Assembly (NCBI RefSeq): GCF_905220565.1
Contig: NC_059399.1
Location: 13,196,501-13,260,500, forward strand
Direction of reading: 5' to 3'
DNA: 64,000 nucleotides
From: Melitaea cinxia
Lineage: Eukaryota; Arthropoda; Insecta; Lepidoptera; Nymphalidae
Shown here: one piece after another, positions 10,931-23,100 of the stretch
Numbering within the stretch: position 1 is the stretch's first letter
How the letters are laid out: the number at the start of each line of letters is the position of its first letter
Program-made: the position numbers and the translations under genes
Notes under the pieces: generated by a model
Told to the model about the DNA's origin: nothing
What the model saw: only the letters and a program-made list of their open reading frames with translations
The model's database searches: none

Positions 10931-12188
10931 TTTACATTATATGTTGTTATATTGCTTAATTTATGCATTTAAAAGTTCGCAAAACAAATCCAGTCAAGGT
11001 CAGATAATATAAAACTTGCGTAAACAATAGAAATCAATATGTGAATTAGATAGTAAGAATAATTAAAAATTGTTATGCAGAAACTAAACGTTATAAACTT
11101 TTTCTTAAATAATAGATCTAATAATTCCAATGATTGCTTTTAAAAGTTCAATGATTATTTTTTGTATAAACTTATAAAGTCTGATCGTCTCTTATTGAAT
11201 ATCATATATATTAATACCTACGCTAAGGTTTAAGATGTTTGCCTCCCTTTTGGGAAAAACCCTCATAGGTAATTTCTCAACATAAATTATGTATCATTTT
11301 ATTATAGATAATTGCTTGCTCTACTGACATCAACAACTAAAAATTTATGATTGCTTTTGTTTTGTAAATTAATTAATTATTAAAATTATATAGGTATATG
11401 ACTGCTTTAATTTTGAAACAAGGTCAACATGATTGACGGTCCGTAATTTTTTTATTGTTCAATTTCAAATCAATTCACGTACCTATAATAATACTTTTTT
11501 GTAATTTTGTAAAGTGATAATTATTATACTTATTTAGTGCGAATTATTTGCACGGGTATATCTAGTAAAGGGTATAATACTACAAAGATAAAATTTACCA
11601 GGTGACTGTAGGTACTCGAACCGAAGCAGAAATTAATAATATGTAACCAAGAGCGGATCCAGCAAGAAGTTATAATTTAATTATTAATTTTAATAATAAT
11701 ATACACGTAAAAAGTAGATATTTTATTAATGTAGGTATGTAAGTACTGCACTTAAAAATTAAAATAAATCCTAAAAAAAAAAATTAAAATAACCCGTAAA
11801 AATATCTGAATCCGCCCTTGTGGCTTGTATGTAACCATGCACTTGCAAAAGGAGGAAATATTTTAGAAGGTATACCGGAAAACAGCTTATCAGAATTTCT
11901 AAATGACAGTAATTGAATCTTATATGCATTGATCTATAAAAAACCCCTTATATGAGTATATGTAACAGCTATGAAAAAATAAATAAAACAGTTAGATTTT
12001 AGTTGTTTTATTTTTTAATAAACATACAAATATGTTAATATTATATATATACATACATATACATAAAGTAATTAACAAGCTAAATCTAAAATATTTATTA
12101 TAAATATATCTTAATGTATAATTTGGATATATTTTATCTATGTCTGATGATGATGATGATTGATGATATAATTTGGATATATTATTAA
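10931..12188. other. Interior of the hAT-like element, no gene seen
   Basis: The stretch is AT-rich. A segment at about 11220-11330 (GATGTTTGCCTCCC and TAGATAATTGCTTGC) matches sequence at about 58820-58910, so it is part of a dispersed repeat. No coding region is supported. Confidence 0.5.
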
Positions 12189-12292
12189 AATATCCGCCAA
12201 CCCGCAGTGGAGCAGCGTGGTGGATTAAGCTCCAATCCTTGTCGTACGTGTAGAAAGAGGCCTATGCCCGGCAGTGGGATGATACAGACAAT
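12189..12292 (+). mobile_element. SINE-2 3' fragment
   Basis: It contains GGAGCAGCGTGGTGGATTAA and AAAGAGGCCTATGCC, the 3' part of the tRNA-related SINE seen complete at 61170-61482. Confidence 0.65.
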
Positions 12293-12978
12293 GCGACATG
12301 CGAATGCAAGTAAATATAGTAAATAACTAATAAATTTACCTGTAAATATTATTTTGCTTAGTAATGCTTTGTTTAACCGGCAAATTGATTTAATTCGGTC
12401 TTTTTTATTTGTCTTAATTTTGATTAAATTTGTTTTTGTTTGTTTTGATGTTTAAGTCTGATTTTAATTTTATGTTATTTAATCTATTCTATTTTAATTT
12501 TAATTATTTTGTTTGATATTTGTGTTTCAATTTATGAAAATTATATGTATTTACTGACTAAATTTTGATTAGCTTAATTTAACTTGATTGGATTTTATAC
12601 GATATAATAGGTTTTTAGTATTATTAAATGTAATGTAAATTGATGTCATTTAATTTGTTTTGTTAGATTCATAACAACTTGTTGGTTTTACTAATTAATT
12701 CAAATTGATGTATCTCGTCTGGGCTTAGTTTAGTTTAATTTGAGTTCATTTTATGAATTACTGGCGACCCGCCCCGGCTTCGATCAAAACAAAAGATAAA
12801 CAACAATTATCAACAAAAAAAGATATGTACCTATTCTATTGAGTTCTTTTTTTGAAGTGAAATACTTAACCTTAAAGTTTGATTTTCGATAGTTAAAAAT
12901 ACTTGCCCTAATGATAAAGTGCTTCAAACCAGAAGAAATACAATTGATAAATTATGATTTTAATCTAATCCTATCCAA
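12293..12978. other. Interior of the hAT-like element, T-rich sequence
   Basis: It is dominated by irregular TTTAATTTTGATT words with no ORF and no recognisable repeat end. Confidence 0.45.
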
Positions 12979-13390
12979 CCTAGGTGACCGATCTTAGCTT
13001 AGTATTTTTAGTAAATCGTGTTTTTTTGAAATCATATTTAAATACGGATTACATATTGATAAAATATGAATAATATTTTCCGATTTTACCGTAATAATAA
13101 TAAAAATATGAACTGGTTATTTAAATAAAAAATCATGAGTGCAATTAGAAAAAAAAAAGAAAAAACAATCGATCCTGGAGACATAGGGGTTTGAACTCTG
13201 ATCTTCTAGATCACTCCCGACCGGCCGACTTCCCACCGAGCTGTTACAACTTTATTAACAACTTTGAAATTTACCTTCATATTATAACGACATTGTAGCT
13301 ATTTTTCCAGTGCCTAAAAACCGGGATAAAACGACATTTTCTAAAAATGGATCTTAGCTACCTACCTATATCGCACTTTAACACATAAGG
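12979..13390 (-). mobile_element. tRNA-related repeat (SINE-like)
   Basis: On the minus strand at about 13240-13180, AGCTCGGTGGGAAGTCGG resembles box A and GAGTTCAAACCCC resembles box B of a tRNA gene. The body (AAATCATATTTAAATACGGA, read on plus) recurs at about 58950-59190. Confidence 0.5.
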
Positions 13391-13817
13391 AGCACTTTAT
13401 TTCTCATCTCAATTTACAATCATCTACTTGATGAATATGTAAGTATATAATTACCTATAATATTATATCATGTATTTGTATTTATGTGTGTACGTATATA
13501 TATATGTATGTATGTAAGTAGTGTGTATGTATTTATACCTGTAAGTATGTACCTGTAACCTGTAAGTATATTACAGTTCTTTAGCTATTTCGTTATTAAT
13601 TCTTGCACTGTGTTCCCCGCCATATGAAACTCTCTCTCATGACCATTGGTTGACTGGAAGAGATCTCTTCTAGAGATAAGTCCGCCTTTGCCATCAACTT
13701 TATGTATAATTTTTCTGTACATTATTTTTAGTGCAATAAAGTATATAATATCGATTTATCGCTCCCGAAATCCCCTGCATACATTTCATGAAAATCGTTG
13801 GAGCCGTTTACGAGAAT
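13391..13817 (+). mobile_element. LINE 3'-end-like fragment and AT-rich flank
   Basis: The segment at about 13600-13760 has GGTTGACTGGAAGAGATCTC, then AAGTCCGCCTTTGCC and a final GTGCAATAAAG. I recognise this as the 3' tail of a common lepidopteran retroelement. The short open frame here is not a gene. The upstream part is AT-rich. Confidence 0.4.
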
Positions 13818-14095
13818 CAGATTCTATCTATACTAAAATTATAAAATTGAAGACTTTGTTTGTTTGTTTGTTTGAACGCGCTAATCTCAGAAACTACTGG
13901 TCCGATTTGAAAAATTCTTTTAGTCTTAGATAGCCCATTTATCGAGGAAGGTTATAGGCTATCATCACGCTAAAACCAATAGGAGCGGAGCACAAATGAA
14001 GAATGTTTCAAAATCGGGGGTTATTTTCCTTTTGAGAGCTTCCGCTGCGTGCGCTGTGAAAACAGTTAAAGTTTCGCAAAAATCATGTATGACAG
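13818..14095 (+). mobile_element. Helitron-like fragment
   Basis: It starts TCTATACTAAAATTATAAAA-like at 13826 and contains GAACGCGCTAATCTCAGAAA and GCCCATTTATCGAGGAAGG, matching the minus-strand copy at 5740-5998. The 3' CTAG end is not clear. Confidence 0.5.
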
Positions 14096-14667
14096 AATTG
14101 ATCCAAAAAAAAGTCCGCAACAGCATATATCAATCTTTTAAGGTTGGCTCACTATAACGTTTTTTATGCTAACCAAGTTTGTTCTAAAATAATGCATTAT
14201 TTGCGAAGATGTTTTTATAAACATGATATTAATCCTTATCTAAATAAATACGTTATTCGTCACAAGTATTTAATTAAAAACAAAATAGCCTTTTACATAA
14301 TTCGATTTCAATGAGTATCTCAGGAGATATCGCAGTTTTAAAATAACATCACAGCAAAATAATGATCAAGTATTGCGCGCGCCTCTGTTCTAACTTCTAA
14401 GCTAGTATATATATATACAAGAATTGCTCATTTAATAGTATTAGATGTACTTTAACTGAGGTTTAAAAATTAACGTCATACAATTCCGAAAAAACTTATT
14501 GCGCTGAAAAGCACATTTTGTCTTTAAAAAAGAATTCACTTTAGTATTTAAACACTATATTATCTATTCTATATAAATATATAAAAATATATATATTTTT
14601 CAGTTTTATGCTTTATTTTATTTTGAGTATTTGCTATTGTATAATCAAGATTTCTTATAAGTATTGT
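14096..14667. other. Interior of the hAT-like element
   Basis: AT-rich; nothing that can be supported as a gene or a named repeat. Confidence 0.45.
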
Positions 14668-15010
14668 TACACTACCTGTGCCGCGACTTCATCCGCGTGG
14701 AATTTAAAAAAAATATTTTCAGTTCGCAGAGTTACAAAATAAATAAATTTCTAAAATAAAAGTAGCCTAAGTTACTCCTTATTACATCAGCTATCTGCCA
14801 TTGAAAGTCCCGTCAAAATTGGTCGAGCTGTTCCAAAGATTAACCGTAACAAATAGATAGATAAACAGACAGACAGACAGACCGACAAAAATTGTAAAAA
14901 ATGTAATTTTGGTATTTGTATTATATATATATATATATAGTATACATCCATATGAATTTAGTAAAAAGCGGTTATTTTAATATTACAAACGGACACTCCA
15001 ATTTTATTTA
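14668..15010. repeat. Dispersed repeat (REP-E), also at 42222-42535
   Basis: It opens with GCCGCGACTTCATCCGCGTG, passes through AAGTAGCCTAAGTTACTCCT and a CAGA microsatellite, and ends near ACACTCCAATTTTATTTATT. The copy in the odorant receptor intron is almost collinear over 310 bp. Confidence 0.75.
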
Positions 15011-15342
15011 TTTGTAAAGAGTATAGATGTACAGCATAACTCTACGTGTCGTGTTTGCTTCAATATGGTTATTCATTTAGAAATGTAGTCTAATAAAATA
15101 ACATTAAATTTTCTATGTATTATAACATGTAAAAACTGCTATTAATTCTTAATAAATAAATTACTTGCAAGAGAAGAGTCATACACTAAGCATCATATTT
15201 TATCATTAAAACCCACATTAATTTTTGACTATTGAAAAAAAGTAGTAGTAAGAAATTGTCAAGAGAACAAAAAAAATACATATTTTAAAGGCGAGAGCGT
15301 TTAAATTCAGAGTGGAACAAGAATCAAAATACTTATTACTAA
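15011..15342. other. Interior of the hAT-like element
   Basis: AT-rich; no ORF and no recognised repeat. Confidence 0.45.
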
Positions 15343-15600
15343 ACTAGCTGCGCTTGCGACTTCGTCCGCGTGGAATAGTGACTGTCATTTTCAACGTGTT
15401 TCTTTAAATTAGTATAACTTTTTTATTTATGAACCTACTGAAATGAAACAAACACTAAATGTTAAGCTAAGCTTGCCACAATATATTAGTAAAAACCGTA
15501 TCTAAATCGGATAAGCCGTTTCTGAGATTAGCGTGCACAAACGCACAGACAAACAGACAAAAGTTCTGAAAATGATTGTTTTGGGTGCTATTTGCGTTGA
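15343..15600 (-). mobile_element. Helitron-like fragment
   Basis: Plus-strand CTAGCTGCGCTTGCGACTTC (reversed CTAG terminus) leads into GATAAGCCGTTTCTGAGATT and ACGCACAGACAAACAGAC, the usual interior of these elements. Confidence 0.5.
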
Positions 15601-16327
15601 TAAAGATCCCAATAATATTTTTTTCTCATATAAATAAAATGTTCAGACAGCGATCCACAGTCCAGCGATTACATTTTTATTATAATTATGTATTAATTAA
15701 TCATTTATTTATTTAACATTAACACCAACAAGACATACACTAACAAGAACAGAAAAAGAATGAATTTTTACAAAAATATTAATCATTGGAAAAATACTTA
15801 GCAATTAATGACAAATTTACTATAATTGAAATTTATTATTGGAGTGATAATTTATTGAAAACGTTGCTTTTAGGTAGTACCACAATTTCCCGAAAAAAAA
15901 AAAACAAGACATAAGCTGTGCTTATGTCTACACACATTAAGCTGACGTATATCTACGTGCTAATTAATACAAATGCGAATGTAATTTTGTGTACGTTCGG
16001 ACTATTTTTCGATGAGTTACAAGTTTATTAGAATATTTTTTTTAAAGTAATGATTCGAAAGGTTATTTTTCAATAAATTTTGTTACGTTTTTATCTTATT
16101 TCTTTACATGAAATAAATATTGTTTAATAGAAACTATAAGCTAAGGTATGAAATAGAAAGATGGATGTCTATGTGTGTAATATGTCACATTAAAAAATAG
16201 TAGGTAAGTACCTCTATTATGCACAAAAAGCTAAATTGAGGTAGGACACAGCAAATAACTCCAGTTAAATTATAATTGTAATCGAAGTATCCTCATTCCT
16301 TGGGTAAAAAATTATAAAACATAATAA
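15601..16327. other. Interior of the hAT-like element
   Basis: AT-rich; no supported ORF or repeat. Confidence 0.45.
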
Positions 16328-16582
16328 ATAAATAAATAAATACCATATAACATACACACACGGTCGTCGGTTTCTATGGTAAGCAACTTAATGCTTGTGT
16401 TACAGATAACAGCCGACTGTTATAATTATTTTTTTATAAACATACATAGAAATAATACATATATAAATATATAGATACAAATATTATATTACACCCAGAC
16501 TCAGGCGGGAATCGAACCCGCAACCCGCAGGACAGAAAGCAAGGCCACTACAAACTGCGCCAACGGGTTAGTCATAATATAT
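16328..16582 (-). mobile_element. SINE-1 copy, well preserved
   Basis: This is a near-complete member of the tRNA-derived family. The minus-strand head has a box A-like TGGCGCAGTTTGTAG at about 16562-16548 and box B GGTTCGATTCCCGCC at about 16518; the tail contains GCAACTTAATGCTTGTGTTA read on plus. Confidence 0.8.
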
Positions 16583-17889
16583 GTATTTTGAATACCTAAA
16601 TGAAATAAACAAAAACTTATTCAATAATTGTATTATAAAAAATTCAAAGCTTTATGGAGAAATATTGTGTTATTTATTGTGTACTGTACACAAAAATATG
16701 ACACGGTACATGAATAACACAATATTTCCCGTATAAAATAATTAATCCAGTATTAAATACAGTATTAGATAATAATTATTACATTTAGAAACTGATTCGC
16801 TAGCCCGGATTAATTATATGTATTTGCAATGTAATTTAGATATATCGCAGAAGAATAAAATTATTCCAGCGGGATTGTGAAGAAATAAGCAAGTTGGTAT
16901 TCGTGGTGTCGGCAGTAACTATATTTTATACGTGTTTTAACAAATAACATCCGATACAATGTATTAATGAATGATTAAAAAATATATACAAAATAAATCC
17001 TTTAAACGAGAGAATAATATCTTTAAACGAGCAATTTTTGTATATATATATAATCTCATTCTTGGCTAACGGCTCCAACTAGCTAGCTAGGATTCATGTT
17101 TAGAAAATGTCGTTTTATCATTGTTTTCTTGCAATGAAAAACTGCTACCTACAATATTATTACAATACTAAGGTAAATTTCGCCATTCCTTTTAAGGTTA
17201 TAATTGCTCAGGTGGGAAATCGGGCTATCCAGAATTTAGATGACCCAGGTTCGAGTTCAGATGTGTCCAGTCAGATTACTTTTAATTTTTTATCTTTATC
17301 TAACATATCGAGCAAACCTCGCTCATCCAGGCACCTACTATATAATTAGATAATAAAACAAAATTTTGTTTAGTTTATGTAGTCTCATACAGTTTATTTA
17401 TTTTAAAAATAAATACAATTGCAAGTTCTAAAAAAGAAAACTACGAATCCTTAAGTACCTAAATACAAAATGAATATCTAGAAGCACATATAATACGCGA
17501 AACATAAATTTTGTTTGATATATAAGCGCATAATTATGTTATTTATTTCTTATATGTATAACATAAGTACTTAAATATTATTTTATGAATTTCAACAATA
17601 ATGAAATAAAATTAAATAATAAAATGAGAGAGATATAAATCAGTCACTAGGACAGTACTCTTTTGAGTTCGCCATTATAATTTCGGAATACATTATACCT
17701 ACCTAATGTTCGAAATAAGGATACGTAAACGGTTGAAATACATCGATGTTCGTACCTACAGCGTTATAATCCAATGGCACGCGCTGTTGCCGCTTTTATC
17801 AATCCAAGCGCGTCGAGTTGAAGGTCACTTGCACGGAGCGGCAACGTCGTAGAAGTATCGATAAAAATTTCGTTAATTCTTGATATTAG
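16583..17889. other. Interior of the hAT-like element, no gene seen
   Basis: A foldback sits at 16659-16728. The remainder is AT-rich, with one slightly GC-richer patch at about 17770-17850. The 80-codon open frame near 17107 has no recognisable content and was not accepted. Confidence 0.45.
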
Positions 17890-18062
17890 AGGTAACGTTA
17901 TCAGTATCGTTAAAATTCTATTTAACGGTAAAATTTAACGTTAAAAAACGTTTTCGTTACCGAATTACCGTTAAAAGTTTTAACGGTAAAACAGGTATCT
18001 GTTAAAATTAACGCTATTTACCGGTACTTTATAATGGTAATTGGTAACGGTAACAAGCCCTG
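17890..18062. repeat. Right subterminal TAACG repeat array of the hAT-like element
   Basis: It contains GGTAACGTTA, TTAACGGTAAAA, TACCGTTAAAA, TACCGGTA and GGTAACGGTAAC, mirroring the left array, and ends CAAGCCCTG. Confidence 0.75.
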
Positions 18063-18070
18063 CCTAGAAC

Positions 18071-18869
18071 AGAAAAGTGAAGCCACTTTTTTAAAGATGT
18101 GTGAGTGAGTGAAGTGTTGACACCTTTTAAAAAAAGTCCCTAAAATTTTTATTAAACAATTAATTTAATATAGGTAAAATGGGTATGTGAAAATAAAAAC
18201 CTGTTTATAGTTTTAAATAAATTTACTAAAAATAAAACAAAAAATCGGTAGAACAATAAAAAAATATATTCGTAAGATAATCGTATGAATGGACACTTCC
18301 TATCCCCTCTGTTTATCTCTTTTCAGTTTGCAGTCGGTTTTTTTTTAACTATTTTTCTTAAACCTAGAATCTTTTATGTTGTATAAGATTTTTTTTTAAA
18401 TTTTTGTCGCTTAGAACTCAGAGTCATCGTCATTGTTTGCATTATACTAATATGATATAGTCTTATGTTCAAATATTTTTCAATCACTAATCGTATTAAA
18501 TTGACTTTATGCGCATGGCCAGCATAATCGTGGTCATTTTCTCAGTTTTACAGCCGCTACCCATTCACCTCTTGTTAAAATATTCGTTGGAAACCTAAAA
18601 CCATGAAATTTGATAGTAAAATATGGGTACCTAGTTTACTCAAAAATTGTAAAAAGTTAAAACATAAACGAACGAGTTAATAATTCATAAATATATTTTG
18701 ATTTTTTTATTTTCAATTTATGTAACATAAAATAACACGAGAAAAAAAACAATAACTATGTCTACTTTTTACTTAATTATTTTTCTGATTGCGTACAATT
18801 TACTTACCCACATTTTGGGGTATTGAAAAAAAGAACTACTGGCAACACTCCCATGGTACGTCATTTCGT
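18071..18869. other. Remnant between the hAT-like element and the LINE
   Basis: It starts with AGAAAAGTGAAGCCAC, which continues the repeat that flanks the hAT insertion. GCAGTCGGTTTTTTTT at about 18331 is a remnant of the REP-5 family. No coding region is supported. Confidence 0.4.
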
Positions 18870-19007
18870 AACATTGAAATTATAAGAAAAAAGGCGCGGG
18901 AACTTTGAAGTGAAAAGGCGGTCTTTTTTTTTCAAAAATATTTTATTAATTTTATAATTCATTCACTGGAGTTTTTTATAAATAAATACTTATAAATTAA
19001 TCAAGAG

Positions 19008-20093
19008 ATGGGGAGAAGTAAGAAAAGGAAAAAGAAGGAGGAAGGTAACGCTGAGGACGACTCGTTGAGCTCCGACTCCGAGTCCATAAAATCTGTTGAG
19101 CTAACAGACGCCGAAAGGTATGCCCCGTTTCGGGTAGCCGATTACGTGCGGCACTACCCTGAGAACGGGGGTAATTTTGACTATATTGTATTCCTGGAGA
19201 GTACAGAGGCTGACAAGCCAATCGGAACAAGAGACATGATGACACTCGCTAATAGCATAAAAAAATATAATAAAGGCGTGAAACAACTAAAACGCATTAA
19301 TAAAAGTAAAGTTGGAGTTATCTTTGATAGACCTGCTTTTGCTAACGCGGTCTTAGGCAACAAAAAATATCTTGATGGGTACAAACTTAAAGCTTCCCTT
19401 CCGGCTGCCGCTACAGAGGTCACTGGGGTAATTTCTCATGTGCCTATAGAATTATCCAATAAAGAAATATATTCAGCTCTAACTAGCACGAAAAATATTA
19501 TATCTATACGTAGATTTATGCGACGTGTAAGAGAAAATGGAGAAATAAAATTAATCCCCACAAAAACAATTTCTATAACCTTTTCCTGTCCCAATTTACC
19601 AGATAGTGTGGACCTCAACAGCTGGCGGTTCGAAGTACGGCAGTACATCCCGCCAGTAAAGCAGTGTCTAAAGTGTTTAAGATATGGTCATATTGCAAAA
19701 TTCTGTAAAAATTCACAAAGATGCAGCATTTGTGGCGAAGGTCACAATTTTAAAGATTGTCAGACTCCTTATACTGCAGCCAGTTGCTGTCACTGCTCTG
19801 GCAATCACATTGCCATATCCCCTGCATGCCCTGTTAAAAAAGAAAAAATCCAGCTTAACAGAGATAAATTTCAGAAAAAAAGCTTTGTTGATGTTTTAAA
19901 CAGCTCTCACTTTCCATCATTAAACAAAACTGATCAGTTCTTATCTCTTTTAAATTCCGAAATAATACTCAAATCTATTACAGAAGCTTTAGTAAAACTT
20001 ATAACACTAAACAAAAATAATGAAATACCTATCTCTTCCCAAAATATTAAAAATGTCCTGCAAGATACATTAAAAAAGGTTACTAATAAATAA
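19008..20093 (+). CDS. LINE ORF1: gag-like RNA-binding protein with zinc knuckles
   Basis: This is the first ORF of the retrotransposon, 361 codons from ATG to TAA. The N-terminus is very basic, then acidic-serine rich (residues 1-30). A middle region of about residues 130-205 resembles the RRM-like fold of LINE gag proteins. Three closely spaced CCHC-type knuckles occupy about residues 219-275 (CLKCLRYGHIAKFC, CSICGEGHNFKDC, CCHCSGNHIAISPAC). Such proteins bind the element RNA and form the ribonucleoprotein with ORF2. The C-terminal 80 residues are Lys/Ser/Asn-rich. There is a gap of 10 bases to the ORF2 ATG. The frame is fully open with no sign of decay. Confidence 0.9.
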   Translation: MGRSKKRKKKEEGNAEDDSLSSDSESIKSVELTDAERYAPFRVADYVRHYPENGGNFDYIVFLESTEADKPIGTRDMMTLANSIKKYNKGVKQLKRINKSKVGVIFDRPAFANAVLGNKKYLDGYKLKASLPAAATEVTGVISHVPIELSNKEIYSALTSTKNIISIRRFMRRVRENGEIKLIPTKTISITFSCPNLPDSVDLNSWRFEVRQYIPPVKQCLKCLRYGHIAKFCKNSQRCSICGEGHNFKDCQTPYTAASCCHCSGNHIAISPACPVKKEKIQLNRDKFQKKSFVDVLNSSHFPSLNKTDQFLSLLNSEIILKSITEALVKLITLNKNNEIPISSQNIKNVLQDTLKKVTNK

Positions 20094-20103
20094 TTTGTAC
20101 TTT

Positions 20104-23100
20104 ATGGATACTTTAAATATTGTGCAATGGAATGCTCAGAGTATTCTACACAATCAACATATTTTTAATTATTTCCTTTTGGACAAAAATATTCACATTG
20201 CGTTAATTTGTGAGACTTGGTTAAAGCCTTGTCAAAAATTTAAGATACGTCATTACAATGTAATTCGTCTTGATTCAGGAAACACCCACAATGGCGTAGC
20301 CATATTAATACATAGCTCTATTTCTTATTCTAAAATTGATACTTTTTATGATGACTCCATTCAAAATGTTGTTGTTCGTATAAAATACTCTAGCAACAAA
20401 GAACTTACTATCATAAGCTTTTACAGTCCAACTAATTGCAATCCTGCTTTTTCTAAATCTAAACTAGACAGGTTAATTAAAAGTTTACCAGAACCAATCT
20501 TCCTAGCAGGAGATTTTAATGGCCTAAACTCAGCCTGGGGCTGTTCTACTTCTAATTGTCGAGGCAAAGACATTTTAGAGTCTATCAATAACAATAATTT
20601 GGTTATACTTAATGACGGAAGTATGACCACTGTTGGTTCGCACATATGGAGACAGAATGCTCTTGACTTAACCATAGTATCACCTTCATTGGCTCTAGAG
20701 TGTGACTGGTCAGTACATGACGATCCCTTAGGCAGCTACCACTTTCCTGTAATCACAAAAATTTTACTTAATAACAATCATTACAATGCCACTCCTATTC
20801 CCAATAGTAGCTCACTACCCTGCTTCCCTAACCTGAACAACGTTGATTGGAACATTTATAATTTAAATGTCCAACTATTGCTCACTGAATTTTCTCTTGA
20901 TACACAAGACCCCCTTCATAACTACACAAAATTTACAGATATTTTACACTCAGCACTGTGGAAATCATCTTTTATTTCTAAGCACTCTTTGGTTAATACA
21001 GCTTTATCTTCATGCTCTCCTTCTAACTTAAATAAAAAAAAAAAACTTCTTCCTTGGTGGAATTTCAATTGCACCAAAGCCGTATTAAATAGCAAAAACG
21101 CTTATTTGACTTTTAAATCTGATCCCACTGAGGCTAATTACATTAATTTTAAAAGACTACAAGCCACCAAAAAATATATTATCAGAAATGAGAGAAGAAA
21201 CAGTTGGATAAAACTTTGTGAACAATTTAACAGATCGACTCCTATATCAGTCATTTGGACGTATATGCGAAAATTTAACAAAAGCTATTCTCCACCTTCC
21301 CATAACAACTCTGACTATTCTTGGATCTTTGATTTTCTCAAAAAATATACTCCAGATACTGTAGAGCCAGCCTTTAATCTTAATTCTTTCTGCCATATTC
21401 TTCCTAATCAAAATTTTATTATAAAATCTTTTACCATTGTCGAATTAAATTCTGCTATTTCATCCAGAAAAGACTCTACACCTGGCCTTGACTACATTTC
21501 ATATAAAATGCTTAAACACCTGTCTTCTCAATCTAAACTAATTTTATTAAATATCCTGAATCTTCTTTGGGAGCATAATCTTATTCCTATGGATTGGAAG
21601 GTTGATTGTTTAGTACCTATCTTAAAACCCAACAAGGACAAGTTTAACTTTGATTCATATAGACCTATAGCATTGACTTCTTGCATGGGAAAAATATTTG
21701 AACAACTTTTAAAACAAAGATTGGAACATTTCATAGAGTCTAATCATATTTTACCTTCTAATCAGTTTGGTTTTAGAAGAGGCAGGTCTTCAAGGGAGAG
21801 CATTGCTCACTTACATCTTGATATTTATAATGCTATACAATCAAAGCAAGCTCTCGCTGGAGTTTTCTTCGATGTAGTTGGAGCCTTTAATAATGTTAAC
21901 CATCATATTCTATCCACGGAATTAGCTGCGATTGGTTTACCTGTAAAAGTTATACAATGGATTTTTAATTTTTTGCACAGTAGGAAGGTATTTGTTAAGT
22001 ATAATAATAGACTTATTGGTCCAAGGCTTTCTCATAAAGGTACATGTCAAGGTAGCATTTTGAGTCCATTGATTTTCACACTTTATATACATAGATTAAA
22101 CTTAATTCTAGGCTCTCATATATACAATTTACAGTTTGCTGATGATTTGGTAGTCTATTGTTCTAGTAATAATATAACTACCCTAAATCTTAAGTTAAAC
22201 GAAGCTTTAGTTAAATTAAATTCTTATTTTAATTATCTTGCATTGGACATTAGCTTTGAAAAGTCTAAAGTCATAGTTTTTAATAAAGTAGGGTCTGAAA
22301 GAATTAAAATAAACTATAATAATATATCTCTTCTTATCACAAATGAAGTTAAATTTTTAGGTGTTATATTCATGAATAACTTATCATGGAACAAATATGT
22401 AGACCACATAGTTGATAGAGCTCTTAAGGCTCTTAATATTTTAAAGTCTCTTGCAAAAACATATTGGGGTTCTGATCCAAAAATCCTTCTTACCCTATAT
22501 AAATCTCTTGTACGCAGTCATTTTGAATATGGATTTCTATGTTTTTCTGCTAATGACAAGTTGGTTAACAAATTAAATATTATTCAAAATCACAGCCTGA
22601 GACTTATCACTGGCGCCATGAAAACAACCCCAATTAATTCGTTACAGGTCGAGTGCAACATTTCCCCTTTACACCTTAGATTTAAATATTTGAAATACTG
22701 TTTTTTGCTAAAACTGTTTTCCATTAGTAATCATCCTCTAATTAAAAAGCTTAATTACTTACATAGTAAATATCCTGTAAATGCTCCATTAACTTCTAAT
22801 AACCCATTTATTCTCTTCGAATATTCATTCATGTTAAATCTAAATAACCAACACAAAATACACAGTTCTAGCAATTGGATGTGTTACGAAAAGGAGTTTG
22901 ACTGTCTTATTAATCAAATCGATATTATTATTGACCATAAGCTAAAAGAGCGCCAGGAAGTTTACAACCTCATAGCACAATACTCTGATAAGTTCAAACA
23001 AGTTTACACAGATGGATCAAAAAATGATATAAATGTTTCCATGGCCTATTATGTACCTCATCTGAAGTTTGGCCAAGGCGTCAGATTGAAAAAGGAGATA

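Larger units (their letters stand above)
9952..18070. mobile_element. hAT-like DNA transposon, 8.1 kb, non-autonomous as seen
   Basis: The element runs from 9960 to 18062. It is bounded by the 8-bp direct repeat CCTAGAAC (9952-9959 and 18063-18070) and by short inverted ends (TAGGGCTTG on the left, CAAGCCCTG on the right). An 8-bp target duplication and an AGGG-type terminus are hallmarks of hAT transposons. The 200 bp inside each end are packed with TAACGTTA, TAACGGTA and TACCGGTA words. No transposase frame was found on either strand, so it would need a partner in trans or has lost its gene. The interior holds many nested repeats, listed separately, which account for much of its size. The target site lies within another repeat that also appears, inverted, near 24460-24540. 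Confidence 0.75.

Noticed and set aside
13188..13240. tRNA-like box A and box B
   Set aside because: The spacing and decay fit a tRNA-derived SINE; no complete cloverleaf could be folded.
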